This document shows, in pieces, positions 34,727-43,933 of a stretch of 64,000 nt of DNA. Under the pieces are notes generated by a model. The model did not search any database and was not told the DNA's origin. It saw only the letters and a program-made list of their open reading frames with translations. Position 1 is the first letter of the stretch, and every line of letters begins with the position of its first letter. The translations under genes were made by a program, and so were the position numbers. Source of the DNA: Brachybacterium sp042666875 (GTDB taxonomy: Bacteria > Actinomycetota > Actinomycetes > Actinomycetales > Dermabacteraceae); contig NZ_JBHTCX010000001.1 in assembly GCF_042666875.1 (NCBI RefSeq), forward strand, positions 13,043 to 77,042, read 5' to 3'.

Positions 34727-35623
34727 TCAGGCCTGACCCTTCAGCACCTGCTCGAAGCGGGCGGTGAGCTCGAGATCCACGGGCAGCTGCTGGTCGTCGA
34801 GGTGGGAGATCGGCGCGGCCAGGCGGGTGGAGGACAGCAGCCACACGCCGTCGGCCGAGGTCACGTCGGCAGGGACCATCAGCTGCTCGCGGGTCTGCGT
34901 GCCCTCGCGCTGCAGGACGTCGAAGAGGCTGGTCACGCTGGTGCCGGGCAGCACGCCCGCGCTGACGGGAGTGGTGCTGTAGGTGTCGCCGTGGCGCACC
35001 AGCAGCGTGGACGTCGGTCCTTCGAGGACGTAGCCGTCGGTGGAGACGAACAGGACGTCGTCGGCGCCGCGGCGCCGGGCCTCGCGGGTCGCGGCCATGT
35101 TCACGGCGTAGCTCAGGGTCTTCACGCCCGGCAGCAGCCAGGGACTGGTCTCGGTGACGGTGGTGGACAGGCCGCGGTCCAGCACGGCGACGCGGATGCC
35201 GGCGCGGTACGGCGTCCAGTCGTCCGAGACGCGGGCGTGGATCCAGCAGGTGGGGGTGCCGGTGCCCTCGATGCCGCGCGTGAGCATCACGCGAACGGTC
35301 AGCTCGGGCACCGCCGGGTGCTCCGCGATCGCCGCGTCGATCGCCTGGGCGATGGTCTGCTGGTCCGGCTCCGGCAGTTCGGCCAGGGACGCGCTGCGTG
35401 CCAGTCGCTCCAGGTGGGGGCCGACGTTGACGGCCTTGCCGTCGAACACGCCGATCGTCTCGAAGACGCCGTCGCCGCGGGTGGCGACCAGGTCCGTGAC
35501 CGAGAGCTGAGGGGCGTCGGGGTCGGCGAGGACGAAGAGATCGCCGCCGTCGGTCGGAGCCCCGGCGGCGCCGGGAACGAGGACGAGTACCGGGGCGGGG
35601 GTGTCCGTGCTGGACGAGGTCAT
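34727..35623 (-). CDS. Aminotransferase class IV, aminodeoxychorismate lyase-like
   Basis: A 298-residue PLP enzyme of fold type IV. The Schiff-base Lys is in LLPGVKTLSYAVNMAATREA (about 165-184) and RRGADDVLFVSTDGYVLEGPTSTLLV is the conserved region after it. GDGVFETIGVFDGK (about 50-63) is the N-terminal class IV motif. Family members include PabC (4-amino-4-deoxychorismate lyase, folate pathway) and branched-chain or D-amino acid aminotransferases. The actinobacterial PabC type is most likely, but no pabA/B genes are nearby. Confidence 0.85.
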   Translation of the reverse strand: MTSSSTDTPAPVLVLVPGAAGAPTDGGDLFVLADPDAPQLSVTDLVATRGDGVFETIGVFDGKAVNVGPHLERLARSASLAELPEPDQQTIAQAIDAAIAEHPAVPELTVRVMLTRGIEGTGTPTCWIHARVSDDWTPYRAGIRVAVLDRGLSTTVTETSPWLLPGVKTLSYAVNMAATREARRRGADDVLFVSTDGYVLEGPTSTLLVRHGDTYSTTPVSAGVLPGTSVTSLFDVLQREGTQTREQLMVPADVTSADGVWLLSSTRLAAPISHLDDQQLPVDLELTARFEQVLKGQA

Positions 35624-35679
35624 GGCGCTGCTCCTGGGGTGAGGCGACCGGACCTCTCAGGATAGACCCTGCCGGCCCG

Positions 35680-36864
35680 TCAGCCTCGATGCTCCTGCGT
35701 GGAGTGGCCGATGCTCTCGCCGATGGCCGGGCCGCTGCCTTCGCCCGGTCCCATGACGTCGCCGATCATCTCGAGGATCCGGTCCAGGAGGGAGCCGCCC
35801 TCGTCGCCACCGGCGATCTCGATGCGTCCGCCCATAGTCGTGGCGCCGCTGGACTCCCCGCCGTCGACGAGACCCTGCATCCCGATCGGCATGCCACCAC
35901 CGCCCGACGGGCCCCCGCCCTCGGTGCCTGCGGCTTCGGAGCCGAGCGCCTCCCCGGCGCCGCCTCCGGATTCGCCGCCGCCGGCGCCGCCACCGGAGCC
36001 TGAGCCGGCGCCGCTGCCTCCGGCTGAGCCGCCGCCCCCGCTGCCGTCGCCCGCGCCGCTGGAGTCGCTGCCGCTGGAGCTGCCGCTGCTGCTGCCGCTG
36101 GAGCTGCCGCTGCCGCTGCCGCCGGAATTGTCGCTGCCGACGGAGCTGCTGCTGGCGCCGGAGCTGTCGCTGCCGCCCGATGTGCTGTCGTCAGAGGTGC
36201 CGTCGGTGAGCGGGCCGTTGCCGATCACGTTGCCCAGGCCTCCGCCGAGGCCGAGGCCGGTCAGCAGATCCTGCAGACCCATTCCGGAATCGAGAGCGCG
36301 ATCCAGGATGCCGGACAGCATTCCGCCGGTCAGGCTGCCCAGCAGCCCGCCTTGGAACGCGGCCCGGCCCTCCGGGGTGCTGAGTGCTTCGCGCAGCATC
36401 CCCGCCATGCCGTCGTCGCCTCCGAACACGCCTTCTGCCAGGCCCATGCCGGCGCCACCTGGGCCGCCGGAACCGCCGCCGGTCGCGCCGCCCGGACTGC
36501 CCGCGCCCGCACCGCCGCCGCTGCCGCTGCCGCTGCCGCTGCCGCTGCCACCCGAACCTCCGGCGCCGCCGCCACCGCCGCTGGACGTCGGGCCGTCGAC
36601 GGTGGAGGCTGCCTCCTGCTCGTCGGCATGACCCATCAGACGACGCGCGTGGTGGCGCAGCTCGACGGAGCAGTCCTGCAGTCCCGGCCGGACCTTGCCG
36701 GTCCAGTCGGCGCGGAACGCGTCGGCGTCCTCGCCCACCCACTCGATGGTGTCGATGGTCGAGGACAGCCTCGCCTCCAGATCGGCCAGGAGCTCCGCTC
36801 TGCGCACGTAGATGGACCCGACCGACCGCAAGGCCTCGGTGTCCGCCCCCCAGAAGTGATTCAT
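35680..36864 (-). CDS. WXG100-like protein with long Gly/Ser-rich region
   Basis: A 394-residue protein. The first ~90 residues form a helical hairpin with the WxG motif at Trp42-Val-Gly44 (DTIEWVGEDADAFRADW), as in ESX/type VII substrates. The rest is dominated by Gly/Ser repeats (about 95-150 and 235-330), interrupted by a conserved-looking helical segment (about 150-225, DGMAGMLREALSTPEGRAAF, then GLLGSLTGGMLSGILDRAL). The C-terminus is acidic. No EccC, EccD or partner gene is nearby. Possibly a secreted or surface protein; the function is unknown. GAGGGAGACGAGG precedes the ATG. Confidence 0.72.
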   Translation of the reverse strand: MNHFWGADTEALRSVGSIYVRRAELLADLEARLSSTIDTIEWVGEDADAFRADWTGKVRPGLQDCSVELRHHARRLMGHADEQEAASTVDGPTSSGGGGGAGGSGGSGSGSGSGSGGGAGAGSPGGATGGGSGGPGGAGMGLAEGVFGGDDGMAGMLREALSTPEGRAAFQGGLLGSLTGGMLSGILDRALDSGMGLQDLLTGLGLGGGLGNVIGNGPLTDGTSDDSTSGGSDSSGASSSSVGSDNSGGSGSGSSSGSSSGSSSGSDSSGAGDGSGGGGSAGGSGAGSGSGGGAGGGESGGGAGEALGSEAAGTEGGGPSGGGGMPIGMQGLVDGGESSGATTMGGRIEIAGGDEGGSLLDRILEMIGDVMGPGEGSGPAIGESIGHSTQEHRG

Positions 36865-37020
36865 CGGCCCCTCGTCTCCCTCATCCCCACACCACGCCCC
36901 GTGATGCTCCCCGTGTGATGGCTCCACCGTATGGCCGTCGCACGATGGCGGCCATGGGGAGGACTACCCATGCCATCGGCAGTTCTCGCGAATCCGCCCG
37001 CGGTCGTACAGTGAGCGATC

Positions 37021-37977
37021 GTGACCGGCACTTCCCCGCAGCTTCCCTCCGCGCCCCACGCCCCGTGGTGGGCCGTCCCGGCCGCCGTCGTCGGCGGCGT
37101 CATGGGCGCCACCCAGGCACGCATCAACTCCGACCTCGCCGCCGAGCTCGAGGACGGCTTCGTCGCCTCCGTCATCTCCTTCGGCTCCGGTCTCGTGCTG
37201 ATCCTGGTGCTGGTGGCCCTGATGCCGCGCCTGCGCCGGCTCTCCGGCACGTTCTGGCGGGACCTGCGGACCGGCACCTTCCCCTGGTATCTCGCGATCG
37301 GCGGTCTGGGCGGGGCGACGTACGTGCTGGGACAGTCGTTCTCCGTGGCGCTGCTCGGGGTGGCGCTGTTCATCGTCTGCGTGGTCGCCGGTCAGACGGT
37401 GACCGGGCTGGTCGTGGACCGGGTGGGGCTCGGCCCCGGCGGCGTGCGCCACCTGACCCCGATGCGCCTGATCGGTGCCGGGCTGATGGTGGTCTCCGTG
37501 ATCCTGGCGATGTCGCGCGGGATCAGCACCGAGGCGCCCTGGTATCTGCTCGCGCTGCCGATGGTGGCCGGCGTCGCCATGGGCCTGCAGCAGGCCACCA
37601 ACGGGCGCGTCACCCAGCACAGCGGCCATTTCATGGTCGCCACGCTGGGCAACTTCGTGGTCGGCACGGCGGCGCTGGGCCTGGCCGCGCTGGCGCACGT
37701 GCTCGTCGCCGGGCCGCCCGAGGCGCTGCCGGCGAACCCGCTGCTCTACCTCGGCGGCCCGATCGGCGTCGTGTTCATCGCCATGGCCGCCTATCTGGCG
37801 GGCCCGCTGGGCGTGCTGACCCTGGCGATGTCGACCATCGCCGGCCAGATCGTGGCCTCGGTCGTCATCGATGCCATCGCCGCGCCCGGGCACCTCACAC
37901 CGCTGACGATCACCGGCGCCGTGCTGACCCTGGTCGCCGCCGCGGTCACGGCCTCGGCCCGCCGGCCCCGGGCCTGA
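37021..37977 (+). CDS. DMT-superfamily membrane protein (DUF606/YdcZ type)
   Basis: A 318-residue protein with about ten helices arranged as two homologous halves; the N-terminal half starts VPAAVVGGVMGATQARINSDLA and the second at LLALPMVAGVAMGLQQATNGRV, the hallmark of fused YdcZ-type DMT proteins. Substrates of the family are unknown. Start GTG at 37021 lies 8 nt after a TACAGT box (37007-37012), with TTCTCG 18 bp further upstream and no Shine-Dalgarno, so it is probably leaderless. It converges on the gene at 37996. Confidence 0.87.
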   Translation: MTGTSPQLPSAPHAPWWAVPAAVVGGVMGATQARINSDLAAELEDGFVASVISFGSGLVLILVLVALMPRLRRLSGTFWRDLRTGTFPWYLAIGGLGGATYVLGQSFSVALLGVALFIVCVVAGQTVTGLVVDRVGLGPGGVRHLTPMRLIGAGLMVVSVILAMSRGISTEAPWYLLALPMVAGVAMGLQQATNGRVTQHSGHFMVATLGNFVVGTAALGLAALAHVLVAGPPEALPANPLLYLGGPIGVVFIAMAAYLAGPLGVLTLAMSTIAGQIVASVVIDAIAAPGHLTPLTITGAVLTLVAAAVTASARRPRA

Positions 37978-37995
37978 GGAGCGGGCGCCCGCGGG

Positions 37996-38775
37996 TCAGC
38001 CGGCGAGGACCACGATCCGGCCGCGTTCGCGCCAGATGACGTGGAGGTCCAGCGGGTCGCCGGGGACATCGGCGTCGATGAGGTCGACGCGGGCGCCGCG
38101 GGGTGCCTCGCGCAGATCCGCCACGGCGACGGCATGTCCGGGCAGCTCGACGATGTCCGTGGTGGCCGGGGCCTGCAAAGGCACCTCGACCGGGTCGGCC
38201 GTCTCGTCCATGCCCAGGATCTCGGCGAACAGGTGGCCCTCCATGAGCTGCTCGGCGGCCTCCGTGCGGGCCTCGCCCTCGTCGTCGCGCTCGGCGAGGG
38301 CGTTCAGCGTGGCCTCGAGGGCGTCGGCGAAACGCTCCAGGTAGCCGCCCAGGTTCGGTGCGGCCAGGTACAGGGCGAGGTCCTCGCCAATGCCGTAGAC
38401 GGCGCCGGGCGCTCCGTCGGGATCGATCGTGAGGATTACCGCGGCATCGGGCGTCTCGTACAGCGGGTAGAACGAGGTGGCCTCGCCCAGCAGCGTGTAG
38501 GGGCCGACGTCGGTGCGGTCCTCGATCTGCAGGGTCAGGACCCTCTGGCCGCACAGCTCGATGCCGCCGAGCTCGTCGGCGACCTGCTCGAGCGCGGGCG
38601 GCGGGTCCGCGGCGACCTCCTCCTCGGTCATGGCGAGACCGGGGATCAGGGTGACGTCCTGCTCATGGGTGCGGGCGAGGGAATCGATCCGATCCAGCAC
38701 CGGCCGTACCGACAGCACGGGCAGGACGGGGGCCTCGGTGGGCCAGGGCAGGGAGTTGTTCATCGGCGTGCTCAC
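37996..38775 (-). CDS. Hypothetical protein behind the sugar-kinase operon
   Basis: A 259-residue acidic soluble protein that I do not recognise. It has no signal peptide or membrane segment. The middle part (PDAAVILTIDPDGAPGAVYGIGEDLALYLAAPNLGGYLERFADAL in outline, about 105-150) resembles the globular SUKH/SMI1-like pattern, but weakly. It lies 4 bp behind the galactokinase-like gene, so it belongs to the same transcript. GTG 38775 or ATG 38763 could start it; GAGG lies close to the GTG. Confidence 0.6.
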   Translation of the reverse strand: MSTPMNNSLPWPTEAPVLPVLSVRPVLDRIDSLARTHEQDVTLIPGLAMTEEEVAADPPPALEQVADELGGIELCGQRVLTLQIEDRTDVGPYTLLGEATSFYPLYETPDAAVILTIDPDGAPGAVYGIGEDLALYLAAPNLGGYLERFADALEATLNALAERDDEGEARTEAAEQLMEGHLFAEILGMDETADPVEVPLQAPATTDIVELPGHAVAVADLREAPRGARVDLIDADVPGDPLDLHVIWRERGRIVVLAG

Positions 38776-38779
38776 GGCC

Positions 38780-40042
38780 TCAGTCTGTCACCCGATGGGC
38801 CGCCGCGCCGGGGCGCGTGATGGCGACCGACGCCGTCCCGGCCCGCTCGGGGTGCCTCGCCCGGTAGGCCTCCAGCCAGCGGCCGGCGAACTGCTCCGCC
38901 TCCACGGCGTCGACCAGGGCCCAGACGCTCCCGCCGAAGCCCGCTCCGAAGGCGCTCGCGGCGTGGGCACCCAGCTCCCGGGCCAGTCTCTGCAGGGTGA
39001 TCGTCTCGGGTACCTGGTTGCGCAGGCCCCTCTCGGCGCCGGCCTGGGAGTCGTCGGCCAGGCGCCCGAACTCGGCGAGGTCGCCCTCCTCGAGGGCGAG
39101 TGCTGCGGCGGGGACGATCCGCTCGGACTCGGCGAGGAACTGCTCGAGGCGCCCGGCGAGGTAGTCGTCGTCGGCCGCGAGTTCCCGCAGGCGCTGAACG
39201 CTCGCGGGCCCGCTGCCGATCGCAGCCGCAAGGGAAGCGTCGTGCCTGCCGGTGTCCTCCTGCCAGCGGCGCAGGATCTCGCCCACGGCGAGGGAGACCC
39301 GGTTGTAGTCCTCGCGGGCGGCACCGGTCTTGGCGGCCTCCACCCCGCTGACGGCGATCACCAGGGCGAGCTCGTCCCCCAGAGCCACCGTGCGTTCGTG
39401 GCGGACGGGGCAGAAGGAGTACTGGACCAGGGCGCCGGGGACGCCGCAGAGCATCGCGGTGTGGTCCTCGCTGCCGCCGAACGTCCCCACGCCGCGGTGG
39501 CCGCTCAGCTCCCCGAAGCTCTGCCCGTTCTCGACCGTGCCGAGGTACTCGCCGAGCTGCTCGGGCGTAGTGATCGCGGTGGCGAAGGCCGGCTCGGCGG
39601 CGAGGCCGGAGAGGTCGATCAGCGCGAGGGCGAGGCCGACGACGAGCGCGGAGGAGCTGGACATGCCCGCAGCCAGCGGCAGTGTGGTGGTCACGGTGAG
39701 GTCGGCCCCGCGCAGGCGGCCGCGAAAATTCGCCGCGAGCCGGGCGGCGACCGTGCGGACGTACCCGCCCCAGTGCCCGTCGGCCGCGGCGGTGGGCTCC
39801 TCGAGGTGGTCGAGGTCGAGGTCGACGGTCTCGCCGGCCTCCTCGGAGCGCACCCGCAGCAGGCGGTCCGCGCGGGCCGTGGCGGTGACGGTGTGCCCGG
39901 CATCGACCGCGGCGAGCAGGGAGCGGCCGCCGGCGTAGTCGGTGTGCTTGCCGAGCACCTCGATGCGGCCGGGCACGAACCAGCGGGTCCGCTGCGGTGC
40001 GTCGCGGGCGGCTCGAGTCAGCGCGGTCAGCGCGTCGGTCAC
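38780..40042 (-). CDS. Galactokinase-like GHMP sugar kinase, divergent active site
   Basis: A 420-residue GHMP kinase. Motif 1 reads PGRIEVLGKHTDYAGG (residues 24-39): galactokinases have GEHTDYN, but here Lys32 replaces the galactose-binding Glu. Motif 2, LPLAAGMSSSSAL (about 120-132), binds ATP phosphates; motif 3 is GAGFGGSVWALV near residue 380. FGGSEDHTAML supplies the catalytic Asp instead of the usual MDQ. It phosphorylates a sugar at C1, probably not plain galactose. Its GTG overlaps the stop of the nucleotidyltransferase (GTGA at 40039-40042), suggesting successive steps of one salvage pathway. Confidence 0.85.
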   Translation of the reverse strand: MTDALTALTRAARDAPQRTRWFVPGRIEVLGKHTDYAGGRSLLAAVDAGHTVTATARADRLLRVRSEEAGETVDLDLDHLEEPTAAADGHWGGYVRTVAARLAANFRGRLRGADLTVTTTLPLAAGMSSSSALVVGLALALIDLSGLAAEPAFATAITTPEQLGEYLGTVENGQSFGELSGHRGVGTFGGSEDHTAMLCGVPGALVQYSFCPVRHERTVALGDELALVIAVSGVEAAKTGAAREDYNRVSLAVGEILRRWQEDTGRHDASLAAAIGSGPASVQRLRELAADDDYLAGRLEQFLAESERIVPAAALALEEGDLAEFGRLADDSQAGAERGLRNQVPETITLQRLARELGAHAASAFGAGFGGSVWALVDAVEAEQFAGRWLEAYRARHPERAGTASVAITRPGAAAHRVTD

Positions 40043-40875
40043 AGCCGCACCTCGATCCCGGCGAGGGCTTCCTGCATGGAGGCGATGTCGCCGCGGGAGG
40101 ACATGTCCAGCACCCCGGCGGCCGACGGGACGACGGTGACGCTCTCGTCCTCGCTCACCAGCAGCCGCACGGCGTCGATGATCTCGTACTCCCCGCGCAC
40201 GGACGCCTCGATGCGCGCGCAGGCGTCGAAGATCGCGGGGGTGAACAGCCAGGCGTTCATGGACACGGGCGCATCCTCACCGTAGGCGGCGAGGGTCTGC
40301 TCGTCGGGCTTCTCGACGATGTCGCGCAGGTGGCCGTGCTCGTCGGCGGCGACGAGGGCGAAGGCGCGTACGCGGTCGGCGGGGATGTTGGAGCGCTCGA
40401 CCATGGCGGCACGATCGAAGCCCACCAGGGCGGTGCCGGGGGCGGCGGCGAGCGCGGCGAGGGCCTCGCGCGGATAGTAGTTGTCGGAGTTGACGACGAT
40501 GACCCGCTCGTCGCCGGCGAAGCCGCGGGCGGCTGCGACGGCGTCGGCGGTGCCGCGCGGTTCGGCCTGGATGGCGGTGGTCACGGTGACCCGGCCACCG
40601 CTGACCGCCGCGGCGTACTCGCGCAGCGCATCGTGCTCGGGGCCGATGACCAGACACACCTCGGTGACGCCGACGTCGGCGAGCGCGGAGATGACGTAGT
40701 CGAGGAAGGGGCGGCCCACATCGATCAACGCCTTGACGCCGCTGGCGGCCACGGCGGCCTGGGCCGGGTCGAGCTGCGCGGCGTCGTCGGCCCTGCGCAT
40801 GCGGGTGCCGAGGCCGCGCGCGAGGATCACGGCCCGACGGGCGGGTGCGGGAACGGTGGTGTCGGTGGCGCTCAC
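40039..40875 (-). CDS. Sugar-1-phosphate nucleotidyltransferase
   Basis: A 278-residue NTP_transferase. The nucleotide loop AVILARGLGTRMRR (about 15-28) matches LAxGxGTR, GVKALIDVGRPFLDYVI holds the conserved Lys, and VNSDNYYP (about 128) is the Mg2+-binding region. It should join a sugar-1-phosphate to UTP, GTP or dTTP. The coupled kinase gene downstream would supply the substrate. Start GTG 40875 lies 7 nt after a TAGACT box (40883-40888, minus strand), so it is probably leaderless. Divergent from an MHS transporter. Confidence 0.85.
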   Translation of the reverse strand: MSATDTTVPAPARRAVILARGLGTRMRRADDAAQLDPAQAAVAASGVKALIDVGRPFLDYVISALADVGVTEVCLVIGPEHDALREYAAAVSGGRVTVTTAIQAEPRGTADAVAAARGFAGDERVIVVNSDNYYPREALAALAAAPGTALVGFDRAAMVERSNIPADRVRAFALVAADEHGHLRDIVEKPDEQTLAAYGEDAPVSMNAWLFTPAIFDACARIEASVRGEYEIIDAVRLLVSEDESVTVVPSAAGVLDMSSRGDIASMQEALAGIEVRL

Positions 40876-40995
40876 CCGGGTGAGTCTAGAGAGCCGACGC
40901 CGGAGTGTGAGCCCTATCGCGAAGGCGACCACGGAGCCTGCAGGGTTTCTAGGCTGGTCAGCGCCGCGTCCGGTCGCGGCAGGAAGCGAGACCTC

Positions 40996-42291
40996 ATGAC
41001 CACCACGGCTGCCCCGCAGTCCTCCGCCGCGCGCTCCCCGTGGCGCATCGCCTGGGCCTCCATGGTGGGCACCTCGCTCGAACAGTTCGACTTCTATCTC
41101 TACGCCTACTTCTCGGCGTTCTTCGTCGGCCCGCTGTTCTTCGAGCCCCTGGGCCCGGCCGGCTCGACGCTGGCGTCGTTCAGCACCATCGCGGTCTCCT
41201 TCGTGATCCGGCCCGTCGGGGCGCTCATCTTCGGGCACCTCGGTGACCGGATCGGGCGGCGCGCCACCCTGCTGTGGACGGTCTCGCTGATGGGCGTGGC
41301 CACCGGGCTCATCGGGCTGCTGCCCACGTACGCCCAGGCGGGCTGGTTCGGTGCGATCGGCCTGGTGCTGATGCGCCTGGTCCAGGGCATCTCGCTCGGC
41401 GGCGAGTGGGGCGGCTCGGTGCTGCTGGCGACCGAGCACTCCCGGCCGCTGAAGCGCGCCTTCTACGCGGCGATCCCGCAGCTCGGCTCCCCCATCGGCT
41501 CGATCCTCTCGGCGGCGGTGTTCATCGTGCTCTCGGTGACGCTGCCCGAATCGGCGATGAGCAGCTGGGGCTGGCGCGTGCCCTTCCTGCTGGCGATCCC
41601 GCTGCTGCTGGTCTCGGTCTACCTGCGGCGCCGGGTCGAGGAGACCCCGGTGTTCATGCGGCTGGCGCGGGAGGGCGGCCGCGAACGGATCCCGCTGGCC
41701 GAGATGTTCCGCTCCCGGCCGCTGGCCCTGGTCATCGCGATCGGCGCCGCACAGCTGGGCATCGGCTCCTATGCGCTGATGAACACCTACACGATGAACT
41801 ACGGCTCAGCGGTGCTGGGCTACCCGTATCTGCAGCTGCTGACCGCGGCCACCATCGGAGCCCTCCTGCAGCTGGTGACGATCCCGCTGTTCGGGGCGCT
41901 CGCGGCGCGCATCGGCTCGGCGCTGGTGGTGGGCCTCGGAGCGGCCGGGACGGCGCTGATCGCCTTCCCGATGTACCTCCTGCTGCAGTCGGCCGGGTTC
42001 GGGGTGCTGGTGGCGATGATGGTCATCGGCGGCATTCTGCCCACCATGTCCTGGGCGGCGCTCGGCGGCCTCATGAGCGACCTCTTCCCGGCCCGGTTCC
42101 GCCTGTCGGCGCTGTCGCTGAGCTACGCCGTGGCCGCGACGGTCAGCGGGCTCGTGCCGCTGGCGACCGCGGGCCTGGGCGCCTGGACGGCGCAGGCGTG
42201 GTGGCATCCCGGCGTCGTGCTGGTGGCGCTGTCCGCGGTCACGCTGGTCGCGGCGATCGCGGCGGGCCGTCACGCCGCGCGGTCGGACTGA
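40996..42291 (+). CDS. MFS transporter, metabolite:H+ symporter (MHS) family
   Basis: A 431-residue major-facilitator protein with 12 helices. SLEQFDFYLYAYFSAFFVGPLFF at the start, GHLGDRIGRRATLLWT after helix 2 and RLVQGISLGGEWGGSVLL in helix 4 are typical of MHS members (ProP, ShiA, KgtP), which import organic acids, betaines or shikimate with protons. Substrate cannot be deduced. It is divergent from the nucleotidyltransferase operon across 120 bp. A hairpin at 42344-42363 follows the gene. Confidence 0.9.
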   Translation: MTTTAAPQSSAARSPWRIAWASMVGTSLEQFDFYLYAYFSAFFVGPLFFEPLGPAGSTLASFSTIAVSFVIRPVGALIFGHLGDRIGRRATLLWTVSLMGVATGLIGLLPTYAQAGWFGAIGLVLMRLVQGISLGGEWGGSVLLATEHSRPLKRAFYAAIPQLGSPIGSILSAAVFIVLSVTLPESAMSSWGWRVPFLLAIPLLLVSVYLRRRVEETPVFMRLAREGGRERIPLAEMFRSRPLALVIAIGAAQLGIGSYALMNTYTMNYGSAVLGYPYLQLLTAATIGALLQLVTIPLFGALAARIGSALVVGLGAAGTALIAFPMYLLLQSAGFGVLVAMMVIGGILPTMSWAALGGLMSDLFPARFRLSALSLSYAVAATVSGLVPLATAGLGAWTAQAWWHPGVVLVALSAVTLVAAIAAGRHAARSD

Positions 42292-42343
42292 CCGGTCCCG
42301 GGGACGTATCGTGGGCGCCGCGTCAGGCAGCACCTCAGCCGCG

Positions 42344-42363
42344 CGGCATCACCGCTGATGCCG
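42344..42363 (+). terminator. Hairpin between two MFS genes
   Basis: CGGCATCA and TGATGCCG form a perfect 8-bp stem around CCGC. An outer 8-bp inverted repeat (42298-42305 with 42369-42376) encloses it. It may end the MHS transcript, or fold in the leader of the OFA gene, whose Shine-Dalgarno GGAGG directly follows the outer arm. Confidence 0.5.
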
Positions 42364-42385
42364 GCCCTGTCCCCGGAGGCTCCTC

Positions 42386-43924
42386 ATGTCCGTTCTCGAT
42401 CGCAGCGCGATCATCGCGCCCGTCCGCTTCAATCGCTGGCTGATCCCGCCGGCGGCGCTGGCCATCCACCTCTCGATCGGCCAGGTCTATGCCTTCAGCG
42501 TCTTCAAGTCGCCGCTGCAGGGCCGCTTCGACGTCGGGGAGGTCGCCGTCGGCTGGATCTTCTCCCTGGCCATCGCGATGCTCGGCATCTCCTCGGCGGT
42601 GCTGGGCACGTGGGTCGAGCGCGTCGGCCCGCGCATGGCGATGGTCGCCGCGGGCGGGTTCTGGGTCGCCGGGTTCCTGGTCTCCTCCCTCGGCATCTCC
42701 ACCGGCCAGCTGTGGCTGGTCTACCTCGGGTACGGGGTGATCGGCGGGATCGGCCTGGGCATCGGGTACATCGCGCCGGTCTCGACGCTGATGAAGTGGT
42801 TCCCCGACCGGCCCGGCCTGGCCACCGGACTGGCGATCATGGGCTTCGGCGGCGGCGCGCTCATCGCCAGCCCTGCCTCGAACCGGCTGATGGCGCTGTA
42901 CGGCGGCGGCCCGGAGGCCGAGAACCTCGTCGCGGGACTCACGCCGACCTTCGTGACCCTGGCCGTGTGCTACCTGATCGTCATCGCGGCCGGGGCCTAC
43001 GTGGTCCGCCTGCCCCACCCGGACTGGAAGCCGACGGGCTGGAGACCCGAGCAGGCCAGCGCCCATGCGGCGCAGACCGGGGGCGCGGTCTCGGCGAAGC
43101 AGGCCATCCGCACCCCGCAGTTCTGGCTCCTGTGGATCGTGCTGTTCACCAACGTCACCGCCGGCATCGGCATCCTCGAGAACGCCTCGCCCATGGTCCA
43201 GGACGGGTTCGGCATCGGTGCCGCGGCGGCGGCCGGGTTCGTCGGCCTGCTGTCGATCGCCAACATGGCCGGCCGGTTCATCTGGTCCACCACCTCGGAC
43301 TATCTGGGCCGCAAGGTCAACTACGCCCTGTACCTCTCCGTCGGCGCCGTGCTGTACCTGGTGCTGGCGACCGTCGGCTCCACCTCACTGGCGATCTTCG
43401 TGATCTCGGCGCTGGTGATCATCTCCTTCTACGGCGGCGGCTTCGCCACGGTCCCCGCGTATCTCAAGGACCTGTTCGGGGTGTACCAGGTCGGCGCGAT
43501 CCACGGCCGGCTGCTGACGGCATGGTCCGCGGCCGGCATCGCCGGGCCGCTGATCGTCAACAGCATCGTCGAATCGCAGGCCGCCGCCGGCCACGACGGC
43601 ATGGACCTGTACCGCCTGTCCATGTGGGTCATGGTGGGCGTGCTGGTGGTGGGCTTCGTGGCGAACCTGCTGATCCGCGCCGTGAGCTCCACGCACTTCG
43701 AGGACGAGAGCGTGGTCGCCGAGAAGGCCCGCGCCGACCGCGCCGGAGCCACGGAGGCGAGGACCGGCAGCGGCGCCGGTGGGGCGAGCGGAGGCGCCGC
43801 ACGCGAGTCCAGCACTCCGGCGGAGACCGCGGCGGCCGTGTTCCTCGCCGTCGCCGTCGTGATCGGCCTGGCCTACGGCCTGTTCCAGACCGCCATCCGC
43901 GCCGCGGAGCTGTTCACGGGCTGA
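42386..43924 (+). CDS. MFS transporter, OFA (oxalate/formate antiporter-like) family
   Basis: A 512-residue 12-helix carrier. RWLIPPAALAIHLSIGQVYAFSVF (about 15-38), GIGYIAPVSTLMKWFPDRPGLATGLAIMGFGGGALI (about 125-160) and the GVYQVGAIHGRLLTAWSAAGIAGP segment near 370 are diagnostic of the OFA group. The central loop is long and the C-terminal tail carries an Ala/Gly/Glu-rich stretch before a final helix. Family members exchange or import small carboxylates. GGAGG lies 6 nt before the ATG. Confidence 0.9.
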   Translation: MSVLDRSAIIAPVRFNRWLIPPAALAIHLSIGQVYAFSVFKSPLQGRFDVGEVAVGWIFSLAIAMLGISSAVLGTWVERVGPRMAMVAAGGFWVAGFLVSSLGISTGQLWLVYLGYGVIGGIGLGIGYIAPVSTLMKWFPDRPGLATGLAIMGFGGGALIASPASNRLMALYGGGPEAENLVAGLTPTFVTLAVCYLIVIAAGAYVVRLPHPDWKPTGWRPEQASAHAAQTGGAVSAKQAIRTPQFWLLWIVLFTNVTAGIGILENASPMVQDGFGIGAAAAAGFVGLLSIANMAGRFIWSTTSDYLGRKVNYALYLSVGAVLYLVLATVGSTSLAIFVISALVIISFYGGGFATVPAYLKDLFGVYQVGAIHGRLLTAWSAAGIAGPLIVNSIVESQAAAGHDGMDLYRLSMWVMVGVLVVGFVANLLIRAVSSTHFEDESVVAEKARADRAGATEARTGSGAGGASGGAARESSTPAETAAAVFLAVAVVIGLAYGLFQTAIRAAELFTG

Positions 43925-43933
43925 CGGGGCCAG

